The notes: generated from the letters alone by a model not told the origin. A stretch of 64,000 nucleotides of DNA from Paenarthrobacter aurescens (GCF_041549525.1 NZ_CP157456.1:2232001-2296000); one strand, 5' to 3'; shown: positions 8,245 through 20,436, numbered from the stretch's first letter. Translations and numbers: made by a program.

Positions 8245-9324
8245 TTAGCGGGCTGCGCGCCGGCGAAGTTTCACAAGGCCCTTGTTGATCCGGGAAGCCC
8301 AGAAAGGGCCCTCGTAGAGGAAAGCTGTATAGCCCTGCACCAAAGTGGCTCCGGCATCCAATCGGTCCTGAACATCCTGCGGCGTGGCAACGCCACCTAC
8401 CGCAATAAGGACAAGCTGGTCCCCCACTGAGCCCTTGAGCCTGCGCAGCACCTCCAGGGATCGCTGCTTGAGGGGCGCACCAGACAAACCGCCAGCGCCC
8501 AGAGACTCCACTTTCGTGGTGTCCGAGACGAGCCCCTCGCGGGAAATGGTGGTGTTGGTGGCGATAATTCCGTCAAGTTTCAGGTCGAGCGCCAGGCGTG
8601 CGACGTCGTCGATGTCTTCATCCGAGAGATCGGGGGCGATCTTGACCAGAAGCGGGACGTGCCGGCCTGCGGCCTCATCGGCTGCGTCGCCGACAGCCCG
8701 CAGCAGGGGCCGAAGGGTTTCCACGTTCTGCAGCAAGCGCAAACCCGGGGTATTGGGAGAGCTGACATTGACCACCAGGTAATCTGCAGCCGGCGCAAGG
8801 CTGCGGGCACTTATCAAGTAGTCCTCGGTTGCGTCGTCGAGCTCAACCAGCTTGGTTTTACCGATGTTGACCCCAATGATGGGCCGAACGTCAGGGTGCA
8901 GCCGCTGCAAAGCAGCCCGTGCTGACTTGAGTCTCGGAGCCACGGCAGCGGCGCCGTCGTTATTGAATCCCATGCGGTTGATAACCGCTTTGTCCTCAAT
9001 CAAACGGAAAAGGCGCGGTTTTTCATTGCCGGGCTGTGCTTGGCCGGTGATGGTCCCCACTTCCACATGACCAAAACCCAGCTCCGACAAAGCTTCGATT
9101 CCGTGGCCCTCCTTATCGAAGCCTGCAGCCAAACCGAACGGGGAGGGGAAGGTGAGCCCCAGCGCCTCCGTGCGAAGCGAAGCATCAGGAGCCGTGATCC
9201 GCGCAAGGATCCTACCGGCGCCGGAGCGGTGGGCCGCCCGGATTCCCTGGAAGCCGATCTTGTGGGCCTTCTCGGCATCCATCCAGGAGAAGGCCAACTT
9301 GAAGAATGTGGGGTAAACACGCAT
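8245..9324 (-). CDS. pyrD: Dihydroorotate dehydrogenase (quinone), class 2
   Basis: A 359-residue flavoenzyme that oxidises dihydroorotate to orotate and passes electrons to the quinone pool at the membrane. The N-terminal extension with [24 protein letters not shown] marks class 2. FMN-site motifs are clear: [37 protein letters not shown] with the catalytic serine, KIAPDL, and IAVGGV. The gene stands apart from the pyr operon at the other end of the window, as is common in actinobacteria. Confidence 0.95.
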   Translation of the reverse strand: MRVYPTFFKLAFSWMDAEKAHKIGFQGIRAAHRSGAGRILARITAPDASLRTEALGLTFPSPFGLAAGFDKEGHGIEALSELGFGHVEVGTITGQAQPGNEKPRLFRLIEDKAVINRMGFNNDGAAAVAPRLKSARAALQRLHPDVRPIIGVNIGKTKLVELDDATEDYLISARSLAPAADYLVVNVSSPNTPGLRLLQNVETLRPLLRAVGDAADEAAGRHVPLLVKIAPDLSDEDIDDVARLALDLKLDGIIATNTTISREGLVSDTTKVESLGAGGLSGAPLKQRSLEVLRRLKGSVGDQLVLIAVGGVATPQDVQDRLDAGATLVQGYTAFLYEGPFWASRINKGLVKLRRRAAR

Positions 9325-9392
9325 GGTCCTAGTTTTCCCGCTTACCCACCCCTGACCAAACCCGTGACTTGGCCGCCCGCTAGCATGTAGGG

Positions 9393-11075
9393 ATGCCGCT
9401 GGAAAATCGTGATGCAGATCATGGGCACCGCAAGGTCATTGCCGACGTCGTGGTGGTCGGTGCGGGCTTATCCGGACTTGTTGCCGCCGCCACAGCCTAT
9501 GCTGCGGGCAAGACGGTGGCGCTGGTGGACCAGGAACCCGCAGCCTCTGTTGGAGGTCAGGCGCACTGGTCCTTCGGCGGCCTCTTCATGGTCAATACGC
9601 CGGAGCAACGGCGCCTGGGTGTAAAGGACAGCGCAGAGCTGGCTCTGTCCGATTGGCTCGCTTCGGCAGCCTTTGACCGAACCTCGGACAACCATGCCCG
9701 GGAGTGGGCGGAGGCCTATGTCCACTTCGCCTCAGGTGAGATGCGGGCATGGTTGCGGAGCCTTGGGGTAGGCATCTTTCCCTTGGTGCAATGGGCCGAA
9801 CGCGGCGGATACGGGCCGCAGGGGCACGGCAACACGGTTCCCCGCTTCCACCTCACCTGGGGAACCGGTCCTGCGCTTGTTGAGCCGTTCCTCGCCAAGG
9901 TGCGCGAGGGCCTCGGCGCCGGCAGGGTCAGCCTTCATTTCAGGCATCGGGCATCGTCCTTGACCACTTCATCAGGCAGGGTCACCGGCGTTTCCGGCGA
10001 GCTGTTGGAAGATTCGACGGCGGCGAGGGGTCAGGCGTCCGGACGGGGCGTCGTCGGGAGCTTTGAGGCAGAAGCTGCAGCCGTGGTGGTGACCCTGGGC
10101 GGGATTGGTGGTAATCATCAGGCCGTGCGCGGACAATGGCCCGGGCACGGAGCACCTGACTACATGCTCAGTGGCGTTCCGGCGTCCGTTGACGGCGAGT
10201 TCCTTTCCGTGGTTGAGTCCGCCGGCGCTTCCTTGGTCAACACTGACCGCATGTGGCACTACCCCGAAGGAATTCACAACGATGATCCGGTGTGGCCCAA
10301 GCACGGAATCCGGATCCTGCCCGGACCTTCCTCTCTCTGGTTGGACGCCGAGGGCCACCAACTGCCGGCGCCGCTCTTTCCGGGCTTCGACTCACAGGGA
10401 GCATTGAGGCACATCGTGGGAACGGGACATGGATACTCGTGGTTTGTCCTGAACCGCACCATTGCCCTGAAAGAAATGGCACTCTCCGGTTCCGAGCAGA
10501 ACCCGGATCTTACGGGCAAGAATGTTCGACTGCTCGCATCCCGGCTTCGGCCAACGGCGGATTCACCAATACAGCACTTCATGGACAAGGGTGTCGACTT
10601 CCTACAGGCGTCAACACCTGCAGGTCTTGCAACACGGATGAACCAGCTCGCACAAAACACTTTCATTGACGCCGCCGGGCTGGAGGCTATAATCCGGGCA
10701 CGGGACAACCAGGTGGCCAGCGGCCTGGGCAAGGACCCACAACTGGCCGCCATCAGGGCGGCGCGTCGATTCGCTACCGACAAGCTCATGCGGGTTGCTC
10801 CCCCGCACCGATTGACCGATCCTGATCACGGACCCCTAATGGCCATCCGCCTCTCGATATTGACGAGGAAGAGCCTGGGAGGAATCACCACGGATCTGAA
10901 CTCACGGGTTGTGGATCGCGAAGGCGTGGCAGTGCCCGGGCTCTATGCCGCGGGTGAAGCAGCCGGCTTTGGAGGCGGTGGCGTCCATGGGTACCGGGCC
11001 TTGGAAGGAACGTTCCTGGGAGGTTGCCTCTTTACCGGCAGGGCTGCGGGGCGGCACGCCGCCGCCAGTGTCTAA
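9393..11075 (+). CDS. FAD-binding dehydrogenase (succinate dehydrogenase flavoprotein/ketosteroid dehydrogenase-like)
   Basis: A 560-residue flavoprotein. The N-terminal Rossmann motif [28 protein letters not shown] binds FAD, with a second FAD-contacting segment [16 protein letters not shown]-terminal [10 protein letters not shown]...[20 protein letters not shown] segment is typical of the fumarate reductase/3-ketosteroid dehydrogenase superfamily. The protein matches a group annotated only as FAD-binding dehydrogenase; I do not assign a substrate. It is followed by two hydrolase genes in the same direction after a 9-base gap, so co-transcription is likely. Confidence 0.87.
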   Translation: MPLENRDADHGHRKVIADVVVVGAGLSGLVAAATAYAAGKTVALVDQEPAASVGGQAHWSFGGLFMVNTPEQRRLGVKDSAELALSDWLASAAFDRTSDNHAREWAEAYVHFASGEMRAWLRSLGVGIFPLVQWAERGGYGPQGHGNTVPRFHLTWGTGPALVEPFLAKVREGLGAGRVSLHFRHRASSLTTSSGRVTGVSGELLEDSTAARGQASGRGVVGSFEAEAAAVVVTLGGIGGNHQAVRGQWPGHGAPDYMLSGVPASVDGEFLSVVESAGASLVNTDRMWHYPEGIHNDDPVWPKHGIRILPGPSSLWLDAEGHQLPAPLFPGFDSQGALRHIVGTGHGYSWFVLNRTIALKEMALSGSEQNPDLTGKNVRLLASRLRPTADSPIQHFMDKGVDFLQASTPAGLATRMNQLAQNTFIDAAGLEAIIRARDNQVASGLGKDPQLAAIRAARRFATDKLMRVAPPHRLTDPDHGPLMAIRLSILTRKSLGGITTDLNSRVVDREGVAVPGLYAAGEAAGFGGGGVHGYRALEGTFLGGCLFTGRAAGRHAAASV

Positions 11076-11084
11076 GCTGGAGCC

Positions 11085-12110
11085 ATGGAGTGGACCGCCG
11101 ATATATTGGGACCCGATTTCCAGTCCTGCGGCCTTGACGCCACGGGCGTCGATGGCGTGAGCCGACATGCCACTTTGATCCGGCACCGGCTCCCGTCCGG
11201 GAAGCAGACTCACGACGACGGCCAGTCACCGCCGAAGCGCACTGGTGCTGTGCTGTTCCTCCACGGTTGGAGCGACTACTTTTTCAACACCGAGCTGGCC
11301 GGTTTCTGGGCAGAGCAAGGCTACGATTTCTATGCGCTGGACATGCACAACCACGGACGGAGCCTCCAGGCAGACATGCCCGGCGGCTACGTGGCAAGCC
11401 TGACCGACTACGACGCCGAAATTGAAAAAGCCATCCACATCATTCACGGCGATCGCCCTGACTCCCAAAAAGGGAGCCTGACACTGATGGGCCATTCAAC
11501 CGGAGGATTGGTGGCCGCGTTATGGGCCAGCCGCCATCCGGACGATGTCCAGTACCTGATCCTGGACAGCCCGTGGCTGGAAATGCACGGCAGTTCGCTG
11601 GTGCGGCGCGCCGCGCAGGCCATGGTGTCGCCAATAGCCCGCCTTCGACCCGAAACTGTCTTGAGGTTGCCGGAGCGCGGCTTCTACTTCAGGAGCATCA
11701 GCAGCACAGCCGAAGGTGAATGGACTCTGGATGAAAACTACCGGCCACCGCTTGCGTTCCCGGTCCGCGCAGGTTGGCTGAGTGCTGTGTTCGCCGGCCA
11801 TTCACAGGTAGCGCGTGGCCTGAAGTTGGAGATGCCGGTCCTTGTCCTGACCTCAACCACCAGCGCCAACGGCATGGTGTGGCAGGAATCAATGCGCCGT
11901 TCGGATGCCGTGCTGGATGTCAGTGTCATCGCCTTACGGGCCATGGCTTTGGGCAGGACAGTTACGTTGGAACGCATAGACGGCGCCCTCCACGATGTCT
12001 TTCTTTCGGCCCCGGCTGTTCGGAAAGACGCCTATGCGCGGCTTGCGCGGTGGGTCAATGGATTCATGGACACCAACGAGCCAGGGCATCGGCGGGAAGG
12101 AGACACATGA
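11085..12110 (+). CDS. Alpha/beta hydrolase, serine aminopeptidase S33/monoglyceride lipase-like (copy 1)
   Basis: A 341-residue alpha/beta hydrolase. The oxyanion region is VLFLHGWSDYF, the nucleophile elbow GHSTG places Ser138, and the late catalytic histidine is in GALHDVFLS. No signal peptide is visible. It overlaps the next gene by four bases (ATGA), and that gene encodes a clear paralogue with the same cap segment (WLE[ML][HQ]GSSLVR). Substrate unknown; the resemblance to monoglyceride lipases suggests an ester or acyl substrate. Confidence 0.85.
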   Translation: MEWTADILGPDFQSCGLDATGVDGVSRHATLIRHRLPSGKQTHDDGQSPPKRTGAVLFLHGWSDYFFNTELAGFWAEQGYDFYALDMHNHGRSLQADMPGGYVASLTDYDAEIEKAIHIIHGDRPDSQKGSLTLMGHSTGGLVAALWASRHPDDVQYLILDSPWLEMHGSSLVRRAAQAMVSPIARLRPETVLRLPERGFYFRSISSTAEGEWTLDENYRPPLAFPVRAGWLSAVFAGHSQVARGLKLEMPVLVLTSTTSANGMVWQESMRRSDAVLDVSVIALRAMALGRTVTLERIDGALHDVFLSAPAVRKDAYARLARWVNGFMDTNEPGHRREGDT

Positions 12111-13180
12111 CCACCACGGAGGAGACGGTTTCACTATGGAAGCCTGACGTACTGGGGCACGGCTACGAGTGCATGGACCTGCCGATGAAAGCTGATGAAG
12201 AGGGGCCGGTCAAAGCGACCCTCATCAGGTACGCACCTCCGGCAGCCCAGCCAGCTCCGCAAGGGGTCCTTGACTTCCTCGCGTCCTTTACCAAGCGCAA
12301 ACGGCGCCCCGCACCCGCGGATCCCGGAGGAGCCCCGAGGGTTGTTCTCTATTTGCATGGATGGGCCGACTACTTCCTGCAGACCGAACTGGCCGAGTAC
12401 TTGACGGCGTCCGGCTTTCATTTCTACGCCCTGGACCTGCGGAAGTTCGGCCGAAGTCTGTTGCCGGGACAAACGCCTGGCTACACCTCGGACCTGGGCA
12501 TATACGACCAAGACCTCGCCGCTGCCCTTCATGAGATAGAACGGGACATTGCTTCACGAACCGGTAATGCGACGCCGCCCACCATTCACATGCTGGCCCA
12601 TTCGCTGGGTGGGCTGATCGCCGCTCTATGGGCTGACCGCAATCCGGGACGGTTGGGCACACTCGTCCTGAATTCGCCCTGGCTTGAGCTCCAGGGAAGC
12701 AGCCTCGTCAGAAGCATCGCCATGCACCTGGTGGAACCCTTTGCACGGACAGACCCCAAGCGTCCCTTCAGATTCCCCGAAATGCCCGCCTACTGGGAAA
12801 GCGTCAGCAATGAGGGACACGGTGAATGGATGCTGGATCCTGTATGGCGGCCGCGGGCTTCCTTTCCCATTCGTGCCGGATGGACAAAGGCGGTTCTCGC
12901 CGGCCACGCCGCAGTAGAACGCAAGCTCAACATCGACGCACCTGTGCTGGTACTCCTGTCCGGAAGAACCCGGATCCAGGCCGAATGGACTGCCGATCTC
13001 ATGCGCGCTGACGCGGTGATTGATGTTGAGGAAACTTCACGGCGGGCCCTCGGCCTCGCCCGCCGAACTGCTGTGTTCCGCTACCCCGGCGCCCTGCACG
13101 ACGTATTCCTCTCACGGCGCACGGTCCGTCAGCAGGCCTACCGGGACGTGGCTGTGTGGTTGGCGGCATATCCCTACTGA
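12107..13180 (+). CDS. Alpha/beta hydrolase, S33-like (copy 2)
   Basis: A 357-residue paralogue of the preceding hydrolase. Its ATG at 12107 overlaps the upstream stop, giving translational coupling. Motifs: VLYLHGWADYF, nucleophile AHSLG with Ser166, and GALHDVFLS with the catalytic histidine. Compared with copy 1 it has an insert of about 25 residues near 45-72, rich in Pro, Lys and Arg. Both copies keep the residues of the catalytic triad, so both are probably active, perhaps on different substrates. The gene ends only 15 bases from the convergent uppS stop with no obvious terminator. Confidence 0.85.
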   Translation: MTTTEETVSLWKPDVLGHGYECMDLPMKADEEGPVKATLIRYAPPAAQPAPQGVLDFLASFTKRKRRPAPADPGGAPRVVLYLHGWADYFLQTELAEYLTASGFHFYALDLRKFGRSLLPGQTPGYTSDLGIYDQDLAAALHEIERDIASRTGNATPPTIHMLAHSLGGLIAALWADRNPGRLGTLVLNSPWLELQGSSLVRSIAMHLVEPFARTDPKRPFRFPEMPAYWESVSNEGHGEWMLDPVWRPRASFPIRAGWTKAVLAGHAAVERKLNIDAPVLVLLSGRTRIQAEWTADLMRADAVIDVEETSRRALGLARRTAVFRYPGALHDVFLSRRTVRQQAYRDVAVWLAAYPY

Positions 13181-13195
13181 CTTAACATGCACGTG

Positions 13196-14020
13196 CTACT
13201 TTGCCGCGGGTGCGGCGTCCACCGCCCCGCCATAGCGACGATCGCGTTGTGCGTAAATTTCAACCGCTTCCCACAAGGTCCGCCTGTCCACATCCGGCCA
13301 TAAGGTGTCCATAAAAACGAACTCCGCATAGGCCGATTGCCACAGCAGGAAGTTGGAGAGCCTTTGCTCCCCCGAACTGCGGAGAAAGAGGTCTACATCA
13401 GGAAGGTCCGGCTCATCCAGATACTTCTGAATCGTTTTCTCCGTCACCGATCCTGGCCTAAGACGGCCGGCGGCGACGTCGTGCGCAATGGCTGAAACGG
13501 CGTCGGCAATTTCTGCCCGGCCACCGTAATTAACACACATGGTCAAGGTGCAGGTGTCATTGGCACGGGTGAAATCCTCGGCCTCCTCCAACTCCTTGAT
13601 CACCGAACCCCACAAGCGGGGGCGGCGCCCAGCCCAGCGAATGCGGACGCCCCAATCATCGAGTTGGTTACGCTGGCGTCGTAGTACATCCTTGTTAAAT
13701 CCCATAAGGAATCGGACTTCTTCGGGTGAGCGGCGCCAGTTCTCGGTGGAAAATGCGTAAACGCTGACGTATTTGATTCCCAGTTCGATCGCCCCGGCCA
13801 TGACGTCCAGAAGCGCCGGTTCGCCGGCCTTATGCCCCTCTATCCGTGGCAGGCCCCGTTGATTGGCCCAGCGCCCGTTGCCGTCCATGACAATAGCCAC
13901 GTGCTGCGGAATGAACTCGCTGGGGATGCTTGGCGGCACTGCCCCGGAAGGGTGCCTGTAAGGGGGGACCACAGGAGCAGTCCTTGCCACGGTTGTTTTG
14001 CTCTTCTTTCCCAATACCAC
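13196..14020 (-). CDS. uppS: Isoprenyl transferase (undecaprenyl diphosphate synthase family)
   Basis: A 274-residue cis-prenyltransferase that makes the long-chain prenyl diphosphate carrier for cell wall synthesis. The GTG start at 14020 follows the recO stop by two bases; longer in-frame forms run through recO and are not credible. Motifs: [17 protein letters not shown] with the catalytic Asp, [31 protein letters not shown], and [24 protein letters not shown]. The first 40 residues are a basic, Pro-rich extension. It lies directly after recO, as is usual in related genomes. Confidence 0.94.
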   Translation of the reverse strand: MVLGKKSKTTVARTAPVVPPYRHPSGAVPPSIPSEFIPQHVAIVMDGNGRWANQRGLPRIEGHKAGEPALLDVMAGAIELGIKYVSVYAFSTENWRRSPEEVRFLMGFNKDVLRRQRNQLDDWGVRIRWAGRRPRLWGSVIKELEEAEDFTRANDTCTLTMCVNYGGRAEIADAVSAIAHDVAAGRLRPGSVTEKTIQKYLDEPDLPDVDLFLRSSGEQRLSNFLLWQSAYAEFVFMDTLWPDVDRRTLWEAVEIYAQRDRRYGGAVDAAPAAK

Positions 14021-14022
14021 TA

Positions 14023-14775
14023 TTAGCTTCGCTCCACGTGTTTGAGTGATTTCAAGGCCCGTTCGAGGTGCCACTGAAGGTAGCTTGCCACCAGGCCGGC
14101 AGCCTCCCGTCGGTGCCGCGGATCTGAAGCATCGGCAACGCTCCACGTACCAGTCAACAGGGCACCGAGCAACACCACCGTCTCCGGTGCCGGGGCCGGT
14201 GAGCCTGGAGGCCTGCAGTCGCTGCACACCATACCCCCAACGGGAGCGGCGAATGCCGTGTGAGGACCCGGGCGGCCGCACCGTGCACAATCGGTGAAAC
14301 TCGGTGCCCAGCCGCCGGTGGCCAGTGCCCGCAATAAATAGGAGTCCAGAATGAGTTCCGGCGGATGGTCCGAGCGGCTCAGGGCCGCCAGGGCTCCAAC
14401 CAGCAGATTGTAGTGGGCGGTTCCCGATTCGGTATCTGCATCCGTTAGCTTCTCGGCAGTTTCCGTCATGGCCGCGGCCACAGTAAAACGCCCGTAGTCA
14501 GCGGCGATACTGCTTCCGTAAGCACCTTTCGCCACGGCCTGGGTAACAATGTCCAAGGTCCGGCCTTGGACAAGTTGCAAATCTGCCACCATAAAAGGTT
14601 CCAGACGTGCTCCAAAACGGCTGCTGGTCCTGCGGACCCCCTTGGCGACGGCACGAACCTGACCATGATGCTTGGTCAGTAAAGTGATGATTCGATCCGC
14701 TTCGCCCAGCTTGTGGGTGCGGAGCACCACGGCGTCGTCCCTATAGGACCGCGCTGCAAACGACGGATTGGCCAC
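14023..14775 (-). CDS. recO: DNA repair protein RecO
   Basis: A 250-residue recombination mediator that helps load RecA at gaps. The N-terminal OB fold begins [25 protein letters not shown] and continues with [16 protein letters not shown] zinc-binding region at about residues 165-185 has CARCGRPG and CSDCRPPG. I chose the GTG at 14775; the start is uncertain because the ribosome binding site is weak and an upstream ATG at 14874 would add 33 residues and overlap leuA. It lies between leuA and uppS on the same strand. Confidence 0.92.
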   Translation of the reverse strand: MANPSFAARSYRDDAVVLRTHKLGEADRIITLLTKHHGQVRAVAKGVRRTSSRFGARLEPFMVADLQLVQGRTLDIVTQAVAKGAYGSSIAADYGRFTVAAAMTETAEKLTDADTESGTAHYNLLVGALAALSRSDHPPELILDSYLLRALATGGWAPSFTDCARCGRPGPHTAFAAPVGGMVCSDCRPPGSPAPAPETVVLLGALLTGTWSVADASDPRHRREAAGLVASYLQWHLERALKSLKHVERS

Positions 14776-14860
14776 AACTAATCTTCGCACTATGCCAGGG
14801 TCCGGCGGTGTTCGCCGGACCGTGTGGTGACGGAATTTACCGTCACCACACTCAGCGTTC

Positions 14861-16624
<1,764 letters not shown>

Positions 16625-16629
16625 CTAAG

Positions 16630-16706
16630 TGAAAGCTTAGCCGGACACAACGGAACTCCGCGGCGAGGATGGCCCAGCTTCAGATAGCTTTCAGGCCTCG
16701 CCGCGG
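16630..16706 (-). promoter_or_regulatory. LEU-element-like pseudoknot in the leuA leader
   Basis: On the - strand an 11-bp perfect stem pairs CCGCGGCGAGG (16706-16696) with CCTCGCCGCGG (16668-16658) around a 27-base loop. The first loop bases, TGAAAGCT (16693-16686), are perfectly complementary to AGCTTTCA (16637-16630) downstream of the stem, so an H-type pseudoknot can form. The first stem arm lies inside the last codons of the leucine leader ORF, so ribosome position would decide folding. No U-tract is present, which points to control of translation rather than termination. Confidence 0.8.
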
Positions 16707-16735
16707 CAGCTAAGAAGAAGCATCGCCGTACGCAC
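16691..16735 (-). CDS. leuA leader peptide with three leucine codons
   Basis: A 14-codon ORF, MRTAMLLLSCRGEA, starts at GTG 16735 (an internal ATG at 16723 gives MLLLSCRGEA). Three consecutive CTT leucine codons sit in the middle. The start codon is six bases after a TACTGT -10-like hexamer, so the transcript probably begins at the start codon and has no ribosome binding site. Its last four codons form one arm of the downstream stem. It closely resembles the leuS leader peptide MRAILLLS in this window. Confidence 0.8.
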   Translation of the reverse strand: MRTAMLLLSCRGEA

Positions 16736-16741
16736 AAATTC

Positions 16742-16747
16742 ACAGTA
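16742..16747 (-). promoter_or_regulatory. Probable -10 element of the leuA leader promoter
   Basis: TACTGT on the - strand lies six bases before the leader GTG. A clear -35 hexamer is not visible at the normal spacing. The same arrangement (TATTGT, six bases, ATG) precedes the leuS leader. Confidence 0.5.
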
Positions 16748-16849
16748 ACACGATGCGTATGATGACAGTGCAACACCTCATGCAACGTCCACTATGCAGA
16801 CGCCGCGACGGTGGAAACGCCGGCTGCAGTGTCCACACAAGGAGCCACA

Positions 16850-18802
16850 GTGCCACAGTCGGGGATATCTCTTTCCAATATCGATCACAGCGTCCGGCCC
16901 CAGGATGACCTCTATCAACATGTCAACGGCGCGTGGCTCGACAGCACTACAATCCCCGACGACAGGCCGCTTGAAGGTACTTTTACGGCCTTGCGGGATG
17001 GCGCCGAACTGGCTGTCAAGGCCATCATCGAAGAGGCAGCGGCGAAGGGACAGACGGCCACCGGCATTGAACAGAAAGTCGGCGGTCTGTATGCCAGCTT
17101 CATGGACGAAGAAGCAGCTGAGAAAAAGGGCATGGAGCCTGTGCGTGGCCGTCTTGAACAGGTACGGGCGGTAGCCTCTGCAGAGGAGCTGGCAAGCCTC
17201 ATAGGGCGGTTGTTCCGCTCAGACATCTCAGGCCTCTTTTCCATTTACCCCGCACCTGATGCGGGCAACCCTGAACGTATCCTCCTCTACATAGGTCAGG
17301 GCGGCCTCGGCCTTCCGGACGAGTCTTATTACCGCGAGGAAAAGTTCGCGCCCATTGTCTCTGCCTACGGGGACTACATTGCCAAACTGTTCAAACTGGC
17401 GGGCATCCCGGACGCGGACGCGGCTTCACAAAGAATCGTCGCCCTCGAGACTGCTCTGGCGTCCCACCACTGGGACAACGTGACCTTGCGGGATCCCCAA
17501 AAGACATACAACCTCAAGACTGCTGAGGAAGCCGAAGCACTGTTCCCCTTGCTCGACACCTGGTTCCAGGCGGCAAGGGTTGAACAAGACAAGCGGAACG
17601 AAATTGTTGTGAGTACTCCGGACTTCTTTGCAGGGGCTGCAGCGCTGCTGAAATCCGAGCCATTGGAAACCTGGAAGGAGTGGCTGACTCTCCGGGTTCT
17701 CAGCTCCGCCGCGCCATACCTGTCTTCCGCTTTTGTTTCCACCAACTTTGATTTCTACGGCACCACCCTCAGCGGTACACCGCAGAACAAAGAGCGGTGG
17801 AAGCGCGGGGTGGCGGTGGTCGAGGCGGCCCTGGGCGAAGCTGTGGGCCAGATCTATGTTGATCGGCATTTCCCTGCCGGACACAAAGCAAGGATGGAGA
17901 CACTGGTCTCAAACCTGATCGAAGCGTATCGGGAGAGCATCACGGCCCTTGGGTGGATGGGTGAGGAAACCAAGAAGGAGGCCCTGAAGAAGCTGGACGC
18001 CTTCCGCCCGAAAATTGGTTTCCCGGACAAGTGGATCGACTACTCCGCAGTGGAGATCGACCCCAGCGATCTCCTCGGGAACGTGGAGCGTGCACACGAC
18101 GCGGATGTTGACCGGCACTTGGATGAGATCGGGAAGCCCGTAGACCTCACAAAGTGGCTCATGACTCCCCAGACGGTAAATGCCTATTACCATCCCATGC
18201 TCAACGAGATCGTTTTCCCCGCGGCTATTCTCCAGCCTCCGTTCTTTACTGCCGATGCCGATGACGCTGTGAACTATGGCGGCATCGGTGCAGTGATCGG
18301 ACACGAGATCGGCCACGGATTCGATGACCAAGGCTCCCAGTTCGATGGCAGCGGAGCACTTCGTAATTGGTGGACCGAGGACGACCGTACGGCCTTTGAG
18401 GCCCTGACGGCCAAGCTGGTTGCCCAGTACGACGCCCTATCGCCCTACGCAGCTCCGGACCATAAGGTCAACGGCAAGCTGACCTTGGGTGAGAACATCG
18501 GCGACCTCGGAGGCTTAACCATCGCCTACAAGGCATACCTCTTGAGCCTGAACGGCACGGAGCCCGAGGTGCTTGACGGCTTCACAGGCTTCCAACGGTT
18601 CTTCATGTCGTGGGCAGCCGGTTGGCGCCAGGTGATCCGGACTGAAGAAGCCATCCGAAGACTGGCCACTGATCCCCACTCCCCCAATGAATTCCGGACC
18701 AATGCCATAGCCCGGAACCTCGACGCCTTCCATGCAGCATTCGGCGTGACCGAGGGGGACGGCATGTGGATGGCGCCCGGGGAACGCGTCAGCATCTGGT
18801 AG
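16850..18802 (+). CDS. M13 family zinc metallopeptidase (neprilysin/PepO-like)
   Basis: A 650-residue endopeptidase. I chose the GTG at 16850 because AAGGAG stands five bases upstream; an in-frame GTG 13 codons earlier lacks such a site. The zinc motif HEIGH places His485 and His489 with the catalytic Glu486. The third ligand is Glu548 in LGENIGDLGG. The N-terminal lobe begins VRPQDDLYQHVNGAWLD, and VNAYYHPMLNEIVFPA precedes the active site. No signal peptide or membrane anchor is visible, so it is probably cytoplasmic. The gene is monocistronic. Confidence 0.93.
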   Translation: MPQSGISLSNIDHSVRPQDDLYQHVNGAWLDSTTIPDDRPLEGTFTALRDGAELAVKAIIEEAAAKGQTATGIEQKVGGLYASFMDEEAAEKKGMEPVRGRLEQVRAVASAEELASLIGRLFRSDISGLFSIYPAPDAGNPERILLYIGQGGLGLPDESYYREEKFAPIVSAYGDYIAKLFKLAGIPDADAASQRIVALETALASHHWDNVTLRDPQKTYNLKTAEEAEALFPLLDTWFQAARVEQDKRNEIVVSTPDFFAGAAALLKSEPLETWKEWLTLRVLSSAAPYLSSAFVSTNFDFYGTTLSGTPQNKERWKRGVAVVEAALGEAVGQIYVDRHFPAGHKARMETLVSNLIEAYRESITALGWMGEETKKEALKKLDAFRPKIGFPDKWIDYSAVEIDPSDLLGNVERAHDADVDRHLDEIGKPVDLTKWLMTPQTVNAYYHPMLNEIVFPAAILQPPFFTADADDAVNYGGIGAVIGHEIGHGFDDQGSQFDGSGALRNWWTEDDRTAFEALTAKLVAQYDALSPYAAPDHKVNGKLTLGENIGDLGGLTIAYKAYLLSLNGTEPEVLDGFTGFQRFFMSWAAGWRQVIRTEEAIRRLATDPHSPNEFRTNAIARNLDAFHAAFGVTEGDGMWMAPGERVSIW

Positions 18803-18814
18803 CTCCCAAAACCA

Positions 18815-18847
18815 AAGGCCGGGTCAGTTGGTAACTGGCCCGGCCTT
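18815..18847. terminator. Bidirectional terminator between M13 peptidase and LCP genes
   Basis: A 15-bp stem (AAGGCCGGGTCAGTT with AACTGGCCCGGCCTT, one G-T pair) with a GGT loop lies between two convergent genes. Confidence 0.85.
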
Positions 18848-18876
18848 CATGTTCATCTACCCTCGGCGACGCTCTG

Positions 18877-20436
18877 CTATTGCTCGATGTACAGGGGATT
18901 GACCTGCTGGCACACGGCATCACTGGCCGTTTGGTTTACCACATCGGAAGGTACAGATGCCGCGCCGTACGCAGTACCAGTGCCGAAATCTGTACCCACG
19001 TAGAGCTGAACGCCAGCTACACCCGGAGCTTCTTGAACCTGCGCCGCGGGGATGCCGAAAAGTGCAGCGACGTCGGCAGCGACGTCAGCGAATCCGGAGC
19101 CGTAGTAAAGCACCGTCTGATCCACCGGGTTGGCCAGGTAGGAGACAGCTTGGGTAAAACCGTTTCCTGTGAGGACAGTCATGAGTTCCTGCGCCCTGGT
19201 AGGAACGCCGCTGCCATTGGCAACAGCCACCGGCTGGATTGCTTTGTCGTAAGCCGGCGGGGCGGGCGTGGTAGCTGTCGGCTGTGGGGCCGGGCTTTCG
19301 CTGGGGGCAGGCGTGGACGTCGCACCAGGGTTCGTGAGATCGAGATCTGCTCGAAGCGCCGCGAAGAGCTGTGATGCCTGCGGCTCCACCAGTTCCAACC
19401 GGTTGAGGTCAGCGGCGGCCTGCTGCGTGGGCACGGCAACGAAAGCTACCTTGGACACATCAATATCCTTCAGCCGCCCACCAATGGTCAGCAGCGACGG
19501 AACTGATGCCAGGCCCTCATCAACGGTCAGGTTCTTGGTGACCACGTCTGCGATCTGCAGCAGTCTCTGCGGGTTCCCAAGAGTGCCCTCGTCCTTAAGC
19601 TTCCTCGTCAGGGATGAGAGGAACGCCTGCTGGCCCTTGATGCGGCCAAGGTCCCCTCCGTCACCGAACGCATGCCTGGTTCGCAGGAAAGCCAAGGCTT
19701 GTTCGCCTTCCACCATGGAGTCGCCCTTGGGCAGGCGAAGCCGGGAATCCGGGTCAAAAACGGGATCACTGACGCAGACGTTGACGCCGCCAACAGCGTG
19801 GGAGAGCTCCTTGACGGCATTGAAGTCCGCCATCATGAAGTGGTCGATTTCCAAGCCCGTGAGGTTGTTGACCGTATCCACGGCACAACCAATTCCAGCT
19901 TCCGCCATGGCCTCGTTGATCATGACTCCGCTACGGGCGGGAAAGGTCTGGTTGTTGGTGCGGTCAGTACATTGGGGAACGTCCACCAGGAGGTCCCGCG
20001 GGAAACTCAGGACATTGACGCGTTTATTGTCCGCTGAAATGTCCAACAGCATCATGACGTCGGAGTGGCCGTAACCGGTGGAGTCTTCAGTACTGCCGTA
20101 CTCCGCGTTCTTGCCATCACGGGTATCGGATCCCAGGATCAGGATCTGCAAGCGATCCGTCTTGTCATCAGCCAAGGGATCACCGGCATTACGGGTTTCC
20201 CCGGCGGTCAGCGGCGCCTTGGTGATGTTGGTCTGTAGTCGAATGAACCAGAAAGCGGCAAAGGCGACGCCGGCAACCAGGGCAACAGAGACTACGCCGG
20301 TAACAATTTTCAACCAAAGCGGCAGCCCCTTGGGCGCCTTCATATGGCGAGGGGTACCATCGGCATCCTCACCATGGCGAGCCCCGGCAGGGCCGGCGGT
20401 GCCGGTGCCCTGCGGGCGGGCGTCACGACGTCGCAC
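18877..20436 (-). CDS. LytR-CpsA-Psr family cell wall glycopolymer transferase with LytR C-terminal domain
   Basis: A 519-residue membrane-anchored protein. LCP enzymes attach wall glycopolymers to peptidoglycan. After a cytoplasmic N-terminus of about 40 residues comes one membrane helix (LKIVTGVVSVALVAGVAFAAF). The LCP domain (about 95-260) has ILGSDTRDG, GHSDVMMLL, LSFPRDLLVDVP and FLRTRH with the conserved Asp and Arg residues. A Pro- and Thr-rich linker (about 370-395) leads to a LytR_C domain at about 395-500. The start is GTG at 20436 with AAAGG upstream. Confidence 0.92.
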   Translation of the reverse strand: MRRRDARPQGTGTAGPAGARHGEDADGTPRHMKAPKGLPLWLKIVTGVVSVALVAGVAFAAFWFIRLQTNITKAPLTAGETRNAGDPLADDKTDRLQILILGSDTRDGKNAEYGSTEDSTGYGHSDVMMLLDISADNKRVNVLSFPRDLLVDVPQCTDRTNNQTFPARSGVMINEAMAEAGIGCAVDTVNNLTGLEIDHFMMADFNAVKELSHAVGGVNVCVSDPVFDPDSRLRLPKGDSMVEGEQALAFLRTRHAFGDGGDLGRIKGQQAFLSSLTRKLKDEGTLGNPQRLLQIADVVTKNLTVDEGLASVPSLLTIGGRLKDIDVSKVAFVAVPTQQAAADLNRLELVEPQASQLFAALRADLDLTNPGATSTPAPSESPAPQPTATTPAPPAYDKAIQPVAVANGSGVPTRAQELMTVLTGNGFTQAVSYLANPVDQTVLYYGSGFADVAADVAALFGIPAAQVQEAPGVAGVQLYVGTDFGTGTAYGAASVPSDVVNQTASDAVCQQVNPLYIEQ

